A stretch of DNA of 8,526 bases, taken from Elusimicrobiota bacterium (lineage in GTDB: Bacteria > Elusimicrobiota > Elusimicrobia > UBA1565 > UBA9628). The stretch is taken from positions 1-8,526 of the forward strand of contig JAQUNT010000071.1 of NCBI GenBank assembly GCA_028717525.1, read 5' to 3'. Positions 1 through 7,967 of the stretch are shown here, one piece after another. How positions within the stretch are numbered: position 1 is the first letter of the stretch; the number at the start of each line of letters is the position of its first letter. Below the pieces are notes generated by a model. That model was not told where the DNA came from. It worked only from the letters and a program-made list of their open reading frames with translations, and did not search any database. The translations under genes and the position numbers were made by a program.

Positions 1-2093
1 GCTGGGGCTTCCTCATGGCCATGGCCGCGGCGGCGACCTTGGCCATGGAGGCCGCCTGGACCGGGAAGTTCTTCGCGCCGTCCAAGGCCGGCTTGGCCAT
101 GGGCATCGAGCTCGGCTTCTGCGCCTTCTTCCTCGCCGCGCGCCAGTGGGCGCAGGCCCGGAAAGACGAGGATCCTTGGCAGCATTGGCCGGCCGCCCTC
201 ATGGCGGTCGTCTCCATGGGTTTCTGCGCGCACATGCTCACTTTCAACGCCCTGGCGGCCCGCCCGGGCCTGGTCCTTTCCTACCTGCTGCTCCTGAACC
301 TGCCTCTCGTCTACCTGGCCCTGAAGCGCGAGGACCTCGAGCCTCCCTACATCGTGGGCGGGCTCGTCACCTTCGCCCTGCTCCTCTATTGGACGATCGA
401 TGGTCTGAAGGCGGACCTGCTGCTCTGGGGGCTGGGCTACTTCCTGGCCTTTGCCGTGCTGCACGCCGCGGTGCCGCCGCTGTTGCAGCAGTGGCGGCCG
501 GCCCGGACCGCTTTCCGATGGGGCTATGCCGCGCCGTTGGCCATGCTTTTGCTGGTCATGGTCAGCCTGTCGCTGCAGACCGCGGCGTCCTTTGTGGTCT
601 GGCCCTTCGTGCTCATCCTGGGCATCATGGCGGTCATGGCCGCCGCGCTGCTGGCGTCCCTGGCTGCCGCGGCCCTGGCGGTGGCGATGGTGATGGCCTG
701 CTTCGGGATATGGATGTTCAGGCTGCCGGACTTGGCCGGGCTCGATCCGATACTCTTGATCTTGGCCCTCTTCACCATGGTGTTCTTCGCGGGGGGGCTT
801 CTGCTCTCCCGCAAGGCATTCTCATCCCTGCAGCTCTCCGCGGCCCCCGGGCAGCCATTCTCCCCGGCGGAGGTACCGGCGTTGGCGGCGCTCATGCCCT
901 TCTTCTTGCTGGCCATGGTCTGCGCCAAGCTGCCGCTCAACGACCCCAGCGAGGTGTTCGGGTTGATGGTGCTGCTCAATATCCTGTTGGCGGCTCTGGT
1001 GGTGCAGCGGGGCTTGACGGCGATCTCGAGCCTCGCGTTCTTCGCGACCGTCATCGTAGAGGGGTTCTGGCACGTCAACCACTTCGAGCAGGCCCGCTTC
1101 GCGGTGCCGCTGGCCTGGTACCTGGGCTTCTACAGCTTCTTCACCGTCCTGCCATTCATCTTCACGGGACGCATGCGCGGGAGGGAGCCCTGGATCGCGG
1201 CCGCGCTGGCCGGGCCGGTCCAGTTCCCGCTGGTCTACCAGGCCTTCGTCGCGGCCGCCGGCAAGTCCTATATCGGGGTGGTCCCCGCCTTCTTCGCCCT
1301 GCCCTCCCTGGCCGGCCTTTGGGGCGTCTTGCGGGCTTTCCCGGCCGACGACGAGCGGCGGCTGGACCTCCTAGCCGTCTTCGGAGGAGTGGGCCTTCTC
1401 TTCATCACCTTGATCATCCCCATGCAGTTCGACAAGGAATGGATCACCTTGGGGTGGGCCCTGGAGGGCGCGGCCTTGGTCTGGCTCTTCCGGCGCGTCC
1501 CGCATCAGGGGCTCAAGGTCTGGGGGACGGCGCTCTTGGGCGTCGCCTTCGTCCGCTTGGCCATGAACCCGGCTGTCCTTTCCTATCACGCGCGGGCGGC
1601 CACGCCCCTGCTCAACTGGTATCTCTTCGTATACGGCACGGCCGTCGCCTGCCTATTTTTCGCCGCCGCGCGGCTGGCCCCGCCGGAACAGGAGGTCCTG
1701 GGCGTCGATGCGCGGCCTATCCTCAAATCCTTGGCGGCGATATTGGCCTTCTTGCTGCTCAATATCGAAATCGCCGATTACTTCAGCACCGGTTCCGGCA
1801 TAACCTTCAACTTCTCCGGCAGCCTGGGCCAGGATATGACCTATTCTCTGGGCTGGTGCGCCTTCGCGGTCACGCTGCTCGCCGTCGGCATCCGCCGGCA
1901 GTCCTCCGGCGCGCGCTTGGCGAGCTTGGCCCTGCTTTCGGTCACCATCCTCAAGGTCTTTTTCCATGATCTTTGGCGGCTGGGCCAGCTCTATCGCGTG
2001 GCATCGGTGGTGGGATTGGCTGTCATCCTCATCTTGGTCTCGTTCCTCTATCAGCGCTTCATCGTGACGGACAAGCGGGAGGTCGACCCATGA
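1..2093 (+). CDS. DUF2339 family polytopic membrane protein (5' end outside window)
   Basis: The reading frame is open from the first complete codon at position 3, so the gene begins upstream; the ATG at 15 is probably internal. The visible 696 residues are almost entirely hydrophobic, with roughly twenty membrane segments separated by short loops. Family signatures of DUF2339 are visible: the D-K-E-W-I-T-L-G-W-A-L-E-G stretch at 1431-1469, and the C-terminal I-L-K-V-F-F-H-D-L-W-R-L...Y-R-V stretch at 1947-2000, which precedes the last membrane segment and a short charged tail (Y-Q-R-F...K-R-E). Known members are usually around 900 residues and start with a coiled coil, so 100-250 residues are probably missing. 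No biochemical function is established for the family; it is an integral inner-membrane protein. Its stop overlaps the start of the DUF3999 gene, so the two are co-translated and likely act together. Codon use is mixed, with frequent TTG leucine codons. Confidence 0.9.
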   Translation, partial: WGFLMAMAAAATLAMEAAWTGKFFAPSKAGLAMGIELGFCAFFLAARQWAQARKDEDPWQHWPAALMAVVSMGFCAHMLTFNALAARPGLVLSYLLLLNLPLVYLALKREDLEPPYIVGGLVTFALLLYWTIDGLKADLLLWGLGYFLAFAVLHAAVPPLLQQWRPARTAFRWGYAAPLAMLLLVMVSLSLQTAASFVVWPFVLILGIMAVMAAALLASLAAAALAVAMVMACFGIWMFRLPDLAGLDPILLILALFTMVFFAGGLLLSRKAFSSLQLSAAPGQPFSPAEVPALAALMPFFLLAMVCAKLPLNDPSEVFGLMVLLNILLAALVVQRGLTAISSLAFFATVIVEGFWHVNHFEQARFAVPLAWYLGFYSFFTVLPFIFTGRMRGREPWIAAALAGPVQFPLVYQAFVAAAGKSYIGVVPAFFALPSLAGLWGVLRAFPADDERRLDLLAVFGGVGLLFITLIIPMQFDKEWITLGWALEGAALVWLFRRVPHQGLKVWGTALLGVAFVRLAMNPAVLSYHARAATPLLNWYLFVYGTAVACLFFAAARLAPPEQEVLGVDARPILKSLAAILAFLLLNIEIADYFSTGSGITFNFSGSLGQDMTYSLGWCAFAVTLLAVGIRRQSSGARLASLALLSVTILKVFFHDLWRLGQLYRVASVVGLAVILILVSFLYQRFIVTDKREVDP
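2077..2082 (+). promoter_or_regulatory. Ribosome binding site for the DUF3999 gene
   Basis: GGGAGG lies 7 bases before the ATG at 2090, inside the last codons of the DUF2339 gene. Together with the ATGA stop/start overlap at 2090-2093, it fixes the start at 2090 rather than at the in-frame upstream ATG at 1973, which would put 39 non-family residues in front of the signal peptide. Confidence 0.8.
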
Positions 2094-4078
2094 ATCCTCT
2101 GCTCTTGGCGGTCCTGGGAGCTTTCGCCGCTCCCTCCGTGAGCCAGACCGTCCCATCGGAGTGGGCCTTCTCCCAACCGTTGCGAGTCCCATCCTCCGGC
2201 TTGGTCAAGGTCCGGCTCCCCTTGCCGGTCATATCCGAAGCCCAGCCTTCGCTCGGGGACCTGCGCCTTTTCGATCCGGCAGGCCAGGAGACGGCCTTCT
2301 TGATCCAGCGGCCGGCGCGGACGATCGCGGAGTCGTCCCCGCTGGAGTCCTTCCAGACCAGCCTTTCCGACGGCTGGAGCTCGGCTTCGGGGCGAGTGTC
2401 CCGGCTCCAGGGCGACACCATTTTCGAGGGGCTGCGGGTCCTGACGCCCGCGCCGGACTTCCTGAAGGCGGCGATCGTGGAGATCTCGCAGGACTGCGCC
2501 GCTTGGCGGATCGTGGCGCGAGGCCAACCGCTGTTTCGCATGCGCGACGGCGCCGAGAAGCTGGACATCGCCTTCCCGCCCAGCCGTGCCGCCTGCGTGC
2601 GCCTGACCTTGGACGATCACAGAAGCCAGCCTGTCCCGGTGCAGGGGCTGAGCTTGCGCGCCCAGGCCGCGGAGCCCGCCGGCCTCGACCGGGTCGCGGC
2701 CGCAGTCCTCGACGAGTCCAGCGATGCCAGCCAGACGCGGCTGCGCCTGCAGCTTCCAGCCGCGAACCTGCTGTTGGCATCCCTGCGCCTGGAGACGGCG
2801 CAGCCGCTCTTCATGCGGCATGTCACGCTTCATTCCCGGGTGTTCCGCGATGGCAGCATCCAGGAGGATGCCGTCGGAGAGGGGACGGTCTATCGCATGG
2901 CCTCGGAAGGGACCGGCCCGGCTGAGTCCCTGCGCGTCGCTCTGCTGGCGCAGGTCCCGGGACGGGAGATCGTGGTGCGCATCACGAACGGGGACAGCCG
3001 CCCCCTGGCCGTGCGCAAGGTCGAATTCGAAGTCATACCCGCGGAGCTGATATTCTTCTCGCAGCAGCCGGGCGGCTACACCTTGCTCGCCGGCAATCCG
3101 GCGGCCTCCCCCCGGACCTACGATGTCGCCTCCTTCGCCTCCCGCATGAAACTGGCGCGCTTCGAAACCGCGACAGCCGGGCCGTTGACGGGAAACCCCG
3201 GCTTCAAGCCGGCCGAGCCTCTTCCGGGAGTGCCGGAGGAGGGAAGCTCCCTTGACGTCTCGGCCTGGAGGTTCCGCAAGAAGGTCAGGCTTGCCCAGCC
3301 GGGCATCCAGAGCCTGGAGCTCGACCTGGAAGCCCTTTCCCATGACCAGAACCGCATCGCGGACCTGCGCCTCCTGCGGGACGGCCGCCAGGTCCCGTAC
3401 GTCCTGGACAATACGGGCGTATCGCGCAGCTTCACCCCGCAGCTGGAGAGGCTGCAGGACTCCGGCCGCACGAGCCGGTGGCAGATCACCTTGCCCTTCC
3501 CGGATCTGCCCGTGACCCATCTGCTCTGTTCGGCGGGGCAACCCATGTTCCAGCGGTCCGTGCGCCTGTTCGGCGAACGTCAGGACCAGCGGGGAGATAC
3601 GATCAGGGAACTGGTGGGGACGGCGAACTGGACCCGGACTCTCTACCAGGTTCCGGAAGACCTGGCCTTGTCTCTGGACCATTTTCCGGCGCAACCGAAG
3701 CTGTCGCTGGAAATAGAGAACGGCGACAACCCACCCTTGCGCCTGCGATCCTGTCAGTGCTTCTATCGCAGCCCCCGGCTGCTGTTCAAGGCGTCTCCCG
3801 GCAAGGACCTGTTCCTGTACTACGGCCAGGCTGATGCCTCTTCGCCCACCTATGACCTCAGTCTGGCGGCCCGGGAGCTGCTGTCCGCCCAGCCGGCGAA
3901 AGCGGAGCTGTCGCCGGAAGAGCCTCTCAAGGTCAAGCCTTGGTGGGAGGCTCCCAAGCCCGCGGGGGCCATGCGCTACGTGTTCTGGGGCGGCATGGTC
4001 TTGGTGGTGGCCGTGCTGCTCTTGGTCATCGTGAAGCTCCTGCCCGCGGAGCCCGAGGCGCCGCGGCCCAAGGCTTGA
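2090..4078 (+). CDS. DUF3999 family membrane-anchored periplasmic protein with internal duplication
   Basis: The product has 662 residues. Residues 1-20 form a short hydrophobic signal-like N-terminus (M-N-P-L-L-L-A-V-L-G...), weak because it lacks a basic start. The long middle part is rich in beta-strand patterns, and a single membrane helix at about 630-650 is followed by a short charged tail. The expected topology is periplasmic with a C-terminal inner-membrane anchor. The family call rests on the opening W-x-F-x-x-x-L motif with D-L-R-L-F at 57-61, on N-G-D-x-x-P-L followed by a G...P-x-Y-D region, and on the position directly after a DUF2339 gene, a recurrent partner. Family members I know of are nearer 450 residues; the extra length comes from a second copy of the family motifs (residues 25-352 against 393-600). 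Function is unknown. Its coupling to the polytopic DUF2339 protein suggests an inner-membrane complex with a periplasmic sensor-like or binding part, which is inference. Confidence 0.85.
   Translation: MNPLLLAVLGAFAAPSVSQTVPSEWAFSQPLRVPSSGLVKVRLPLPVISEAQPSLGDLRLFDPAGQETAFLIQRPARTIAESSPLESFQTSLSDGWSSASGRVSRLQGDTIFEGLRVLTPAPDFLKAAIVEISQDCAAWRIVARGQPLFRMRDGAEKLDIAFPPSRAACVRLTLDDHRSQPVPVQGLSLRAQAAEPAGLDRVAAAVLDESSDASQTRLRLQLPAANLLLASLRLETAQPLFMRHVTLHSRVFRDGSIQEDAVGEGTVYRMASEGTGPAESLRVALLAQVPGREIVVRITNGDSRPLAVRKVEFEVIPAELIFFSQQPGGYTLLAGNPAASPRTYDVASFASRMKLARFETATAGPLTGNPGFKPAEPLPGVPEEGSSLDVSAWRFRKKVRLAQPGIQSLELDLEALSHDQNRIADLRLLRDGRQVPYVLDNTGVSRSFTPQLERLQDSGRTSRWQITLPFPDLPVTHLLCSAGQPMFQRSVRLFGERQDQRGDTIRELVGTANWTRTLYQVPEDLALSLDHFPAQPKLSLEIENGDNPPLRLRSCQCFYRSPRLLFKASPGKDLFLYYGQADASSPTYDLSLAARELLSAQPAKAELSPEEPLKVKPWWEAPKPAGAMRYVFWGGMVLVVAVLLLVIVKLLPAEPEAPRPKA
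2162..3889 (+). repeat. Internal protein-level duplication within the DUF3999 gene
   Basis: Residues 25-72 and 393-440 align without gaps, with 14 identities in 48 by eye; both start W-x-F and reach D-L-R-L after 32 residues. Residues 222-250 match 468-496 around Q-P-(L/M)-F-x-R-x-V-x-L. Residues 296-350 match 540-594 without gaps, with 17 identities in 55, including N-G-D, P-L, the glycine at 335/579 and T-Y-D. The first copy carries about 120 extra residues (roughly 76-213) that the second lacks. The DNA copies have diverged, so the duplication is old. Confidence 0.8.
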
Positions 4079-4083
4079 GCCGC

Positions 4084-4569
4084 ATGGATCAGAAGAAGGC
4101 CGGCATCGCCGCCATCTTGGTCGTCGCCAGCAATGTCTTGTTCCTGGCCGTGGTCTTTCACTTGAGCCGGTGCCGCTCTGCGGGGATGACCGGGCCGGCC
4201 TGGGGGGCGACAGGGGCCGTCGTCACCCGGCAGAGCCTGCCCGCTTATCTCGAAGGCTTGGCGGCCATGAAGGACCTCCCTGACGATGCCAACATCCAGC
4301 TGAGGTTCTATCGGTCGGCATCCGGGATGCGGGTGCAGGAGAACAGCTACGTCATCAGAAAGGGCGTGGCCGGGGGGGAAGCCTTGGACGCCGACCTGGA
4401 AGTCCTCTTGGATTCGAAGTATATCCCCGAGCTCGGCGCAGGGCTGTGTCCGGCGATCCGAAAGGCTCGGGCGAATCGAGACATGGGATTCAATATTAGG
4501 AAGAATTCCGCAGCCCTCCTGTGGAAGTATAGGGGCGTCCTGAAGTACAAGGACTGTTTCGGCTTCTAG
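4084..4569 (+). CDS. Unrecognised 161-residue single-pass membrane protein
   Basis: I do not recognise this protein. The start at 4084 is 5 bases after the DUF3999 stop, with a weak AAGG at 4070-4073 upstream, so it is most likely the third gene of the DUF2339-DUF3999 operon. Residues 1-5 are charged (M-D-Q-K-K). Residues 6-27 are a hydrophobic segment, either an uncleaved signal anchor or a signal peptide, ending in H-L-S-R-C-R. No convincing lipobox is seen: the Cys at 30 follows L-S-R. The remaining 130 residues are soluble and mixed in charge, with no known catalytic motif. Three cysteines (30, 122, 158) are present; the last two could pair if the domain is periplasmic. The C-terminal third is basic and aromatic (L-L-W-K-Y-R...L-K-Y-K-D). 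Codon use is the least GC-biased in the window, with about a fifth of codons ending in A or T. It may be a lineage-specific accessory of the DUF2339/DUF3999 pair. Confidence 0.75.
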   Translation: MDQKKAGIAAILVVASNVLFLAVVFHLSRCRSAGMTGPAWGATGAVVTRQSLPAYLEGLAAMKDLPDDANIQLRFYRSASGMRVQENSYVIRKGVAGGEALDADLEVLLDSKYIPELGAGLCPAIRKARANRDMGFNIRKNSAALLWKYRGVLKYKDCFGF

Positions 4570-4573
4570 CCCC

Positions 4574-4613
4574 GGGACACAGCACTGGTCTCGGGAATTA
4601 AGTATTGTGTCCC
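4574..4613. repeat. Imperfect palindrome, REP/RAYT-like or operator-like
   Basis: GGGACACA at 4574-4581 pairs exactly with TGTGTCCC at 4606-4613. After one possible G-T wobble and one mismatch, ACT at 4584-4586 pairs with AGT at 4601-4603, leaving a 14-base loop. No T-run follows on either strand, so it does not look like an intrinsic terminator. From memory, the right half read on the minus strand (GGGACACAATACTTAATTCCC-like) resembles palindromic repeats found near REP-associated tyrosine transposases in several bacteria; I could not check this. It occupies most of the only sizeable intergenic gap and marks a change in codon usage. Confidence 0.55.
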
Positions 4614-4634
4614 CGAACTCGGGCGTGGTATATT
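4605..4634 (+). promoter_or_regulatory. Candidate sigma-70-type promoter for the response regulator gene
   Basis: TATATT at 4629-4634 is a good -10 candidate and an AT-rich island in GC-rich DNA. TTGTGT at 4605-4610 could serve as a weak -35, with an 18-base spacer, and lies in the right arm of the palindrome. Transcription would begin only a few bases before the ATG at 4647. No Shine-Dalgarno sequence is seen before that ATG. Confidence 0.4.
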
Positions 4635-4646
4635 CATGTCGGGTCC

Positions 4647-5804
<1,158 letters not shown>

Positions 5805-5818
5805 GCGTCCGATTCCGC

Positions 5819-5824
5819 TATAAT
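5819..5824 (+). promoter_or_regulatory. Perfect TATAAT -10 box placed for a leaderless transcript
   Basis: TATAAT ends 8 bases before the ATG at 5833, so initiation about 7 bases downstream of the box would fall at or next to the start codon. No ribosome binding site is visible between 5805 and 5832. There is no good -35 at 16-18 bases upstream (the region reads CATCCCGT) and no sigma-54 -24/-12 pair, so the neighbouring sigma-54 activator is not obviously the regulator of this gene. Confidence 0.5.
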
Positions 5825-5832
5825 GTGACGAT

Positions 5833-7077
5833 ATGATGAGAACACTCTTCTGCCTCCTCGCCGCAGCTTTTGTCCTCGGCCCGGTCGGGCCGCTGGCCGC
5901 GCAGGACGACTCCCAGGACGACTACGAGGCCTCCCGGCGCAAGATGCTGGAGCAGTTCCAGCAGGGCCAGGAGAGCATGACCAAGACCTACAGCGACGGC
6001 GCGCGCCAGATGGCCGAGGACTACGAGAAGCTGACCCGCGAGCAGGCGCGCATCTACGAGGGCATGCTCAAGAAGATGGCGGCCGAGCGCGAGGCCCTGC
6101 GCCGGCGCGTGGTGCAGCAGTGGAGCGATTTCCAGGAGTCGGACACCAAGCACTGGGTGGACTACGGCGCCAAGTCCGACACGCGCAGCCAGGTCGATTT
6201 CGAGAAGGGCAAGGTGGAGGTCGAGGTCCTGGTGCCCCTGGAGCAGGTGGCGCCGGGCAAGAAGGCCGAGAGCTTCAGCCAGCTCGACGCCAAGGAGCAG
6301 GCCAAGCTCAAGGCCCTGGCCGAGGAGAAGCTGCAGGCCCAGACCAAGAAGGCCGTGGCCCAGAAGCCCGAGCCCAAGGAGCCCGAGGTGCTCAAGGACC
6401 AGCTGCAGGGCGCCGACGGCAAGGCCGTCACGCCCAAGACCGCGGACAAGTTCGTCAAGGAGGTCCTGGTCCCCAAGATGGTGGTCGAGGAGAAGCCCGT
6501 GAAGGCCCAGGACGGCAAGCCGCGCCTCAAGGTCAAGGTCACGGTGCCCATGGTCCCGGACCACCTCAGGATCCGGGCCAAGCGCTACGAGAGCCAGATC
6601 GCGGCCGCGGCCAAGGCCCACTCGCTCGACCCGGCCCTGGTCTACGCCATCATCCACACCGAGTCCGAGTTCAACCCCATGGCCAAGTCCCAGGCCCCGG
6701 CCTTCGGGCTCATGCAGCTCATGGCCCCCTACGGGGCGCGCGAGGCCTACAAGTACCTCTACAAGCAGGACAAGGTCGTGGCGCCCGAGTACCTCTTCGA
6801 CCCGGAGAACAACATCAAGCTGGGCACCGCCTACATGCACCTGATCCTGACCCGGCACTTCGGCAAGGTCAAGGACCCGGAGAACCGGCTCAACCTCAGC
6901 ATCGCGGCCTACAACTGCGGCTCCGGAGCGGTCAACCGCACGGTGCTGGCCGGCCGCAGCGCGGACAGCATGAACCCGGACGAGCTCTTCACGCGCATCA
7001 AGGCCAAGGCTCCCAAGGAGACGGCGGCCTACGTGCCCCGGGTGCGCCAGCGCATGGAGTTCTACCGGAGCCTGTAG
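5833..7077 (+). CDS. MltC-like murein lytic transglycosylase
   Basis: The product has 414 residues and cleaves peptidoglycan glycan strands in the periplasm by the lytic (1,6-anhydro-forming) reaction. In order: a signal peptide at 1-23 (M-M-R then a hydrophobic core, ending L-A-A before Q-D-D); a charged helical, coiled-coil-like region at about 30-105; a DUF3393-type (MltC N-terminal) segment with V-D-F-E-K-G-K-V-E-V-E-V at 121-132; an Ala/Lys/Glu-rich linker at about 138-200; the second DUF3393 part ending V-P-D-H-L-R-I-R-A at 241-249; and the SLT domain at about 252-414. In the SLT domain the catalytic glutamate is E277 in H-T-E-S-E-F-N-P, with G-L-M-Q-L at 292-296 and A-Y-N-C-G at 359-363. 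E. coli MltC (359 residues) is a lipoprotein; here no lipobox is seen, so release into the periplasm is likely. Nearly every codon ends in G or C. A second ATG at 5836 is an alternative start. Confidence 0.92.
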   Translation: MMRTLFCLLAAAFVLGPVGPLAAQDDSQDDYEASRRKMLEQFQQGQESMTKTYSDGARQMAEDYEKLTREQARIYEGMLKKMAAEREALRRRVVQQWSDFQESDTKHWVDYGAKSDTRSQVDFEKGKVEVEVLVPLEQVAPGKKAESFSQLDAKEQAKLKALAEEKLQAQTKKAVAQKPEPKEPEVLKDQLQGADGKAVTPKTADKFVKEVLVPKMVVEEKPVKAQDGKPRLKVKVTVPMVPDHLRIRAKRYESQIAAAAKAHSLDPALVYAIIHTESEFNPMAKSQAPAFGLMQLMAPYGAREAYKYLYKQDKVVAPEYLFDPENNIKLGTAYMHLILTRHFGKVKDPENRLNLSIAAYNCGSGAVNRTVLAGRSADSMNPDELFTRIKAKAPKETAAYVPRVRQRMEFYRSL

Positions 7078-7082
7078 GCCCC

Positions 7083-7967
7083 ATGGCCGAAGAAGGCCGC
7101 GCGGCCGGGCGCAGCCTGCCCGACGGGGTGCGGGCGGCCCTCTCCAAGCTCGACCGCTTCGAGAGCCTGGAGATCGGGGAGGTCGCCCCGGCCGAGCCGG
7201 CGGCCGCCTTGCCGGGGCACCGCGTCTTCTGCCGGCACTGCGGCCGGTCCAACGACGAGGACCAGCCCGCCTGCTGGGCCTGCCATGAGCCCGTGGGAAG
7301 GGGGGTCCCGCTGTCGGGCGACGTGGCCGCGGCCGCGGACGGCGCCTTGGTCATCGACGGGGTCAGCTACCGGCCCGGCGACCCGGACCTGCCCGAGGAC
7401 GTGCGGGTGCTCATGGAGCGCATCCGCAAGGACGGCTGGAGCCAGGAGCTCCTGGCCGACTGGCGCGCCTGGCGCCTGGGCCGCAGCCGCCGGCCGGGGG
7501 AGGCCCCGCCCCCGCCCGAGGTCAGGATCTTCAAGGGCCAGCGCGTCAGCGTCATCCGCATCGACGGCAAGACCTACACCTCGGACGACCCGGGGCTCTC
7601 GCCGCAGATGCGCCAGCTCTTCGCCTATCTCGGCGAGCACGGCGTGACCCCGGGGCTCATGGACTGCCTGCGCCAGGTGGGCAACCAGGCCAGGCTGCGG
7701 CCGGGCACCACCGGCTGCCCCAGCGACGGGGACCTCGCCTTCTGGCGGCACGTGCAGACCGCGCCCGTGCCGGGGCCGCCGCCGGAGGAGGCCGAGGCGG
7801 AAGACGCGCCGCCGCGCGGCCGGTTCGCGCAGGCCAAGCGCTGGGCCCCGGCCGCGGCCGCGGCGGTCGGCCTCTACATCGCCGCGCGCCTGGTCCTGCA
7901 CTCGCACATCAAGATCGTCGACGAGGTCATCGGCGTGGTCCTGGCCCGGCTCCTGCTGCCCTTCTAG
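7083..7967 (+). CDS. Zinc-ribbon protein with two 38-residue motif repeats and a C-terminal membrane segment
   Basis: I do not recognise the family of this 294-residue protein. The start at 7083 lies 5 bases after the transglycosylase stop; a GGAG at 7067-7070 is 12 bases upstream, so co-transcription and perhaps coupled translation are likely. A zinc ribbon is formed by C50-x-x-C53 and C64-x-x-C67. Two ungapped repeats follow at 91-128 and 160-197, sharing I-D-G-x-x-Y, D-P-x-L, R-x-L and a final G...L...R (12 identities in 38 by eye). Each is probably a small alpha/beta or helical module. A Pro/Glu/Ala-rich linker at about 226-246 leads to one hydrophobic segment at about 254-271 and a second at about 277-293. 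There is no signal peptide, so the N-terminal part should be cytoplasmic and tail-anchored. Its role is unknown; zinc ribbons of this type often mediate protein or nucleic-acid contacts. Its convergent neighbour is a protein kinase. Confidence 0.82.
   Translation: MAEEGRAAGRSLPDGVRAALSKLDRFESLEIGEVAPAEPAAALPGHRVFCRHCGRSNDEDQPACWACHEPVGRGVPLSGDVAAAADGALVIDGVSYRPGDPDLPEDVRVLMERIRKDGWSQELLADWRAWRLGRSRRPGEAPPPPEVRIFKGQRVSVIRIDGKTYTSDDPGLSPQMRQLFAYLGEHGVTPGLMDCLRQVGNQARLRPGTTGCPSDGDLAFWRHVQTAPVPGPPPEEAEAEDAPPRGRFAQAKRWAPAAAAAVGLYIAARLVLHSHIKIVDEVIGVVLARLLLPF

Noticed and set aside
1973..2089. Start of the DUF3999 gene at the in-frame ATG 1973
   Set aside because: It would overlap the DUF2339 gene by 121 bases and bury the signal peptide. 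The ATG at 2090 has a good GGGAGG site and a typical ATGA overlap.
2770..2795. TGGCAT-containing sequence as a sigma-54 promoter
   Set aside because: The GC element is not at the required spacing from a TGGC element, and it lies well inside the DUF3999 coding region.
2051..3694. Long minus-strand open frame (547 codons) opposite the DUF3999 gene
   Set aside because: It is rich in Arg, Gly, Gln and Leu with no domain, and lies opposite a plus-strand gene with a signal peptide, family motifs and membrane anchor. Long antisense frames are expected in GC-rich DNA.
4605..4646. Start of the response regulator at TTG 4605
   Set aside because: The added 14 residues do not resemble a receiver domain and lie in the palindrome and the -10 candidate. 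The ATG at 4647 places the first receiver strand at the usual distance.
4570..4646. Intrinsic terminator at the palindrome after the 161-residue gene
   Set aside because: The stem is not followed by a T-run on the plus strand and no A-run precedes it for the minus strand. The arms are moderate in GC and the loop is long.
5818..6858. Minus-strand open frame of 346 codons opposite the transglycosylase gene
   Set aside because: The product is a Leu/Gly/His/Val low-complexity sequence, the typical shadow of a gene rich in AAG, GAG and GCC codons.
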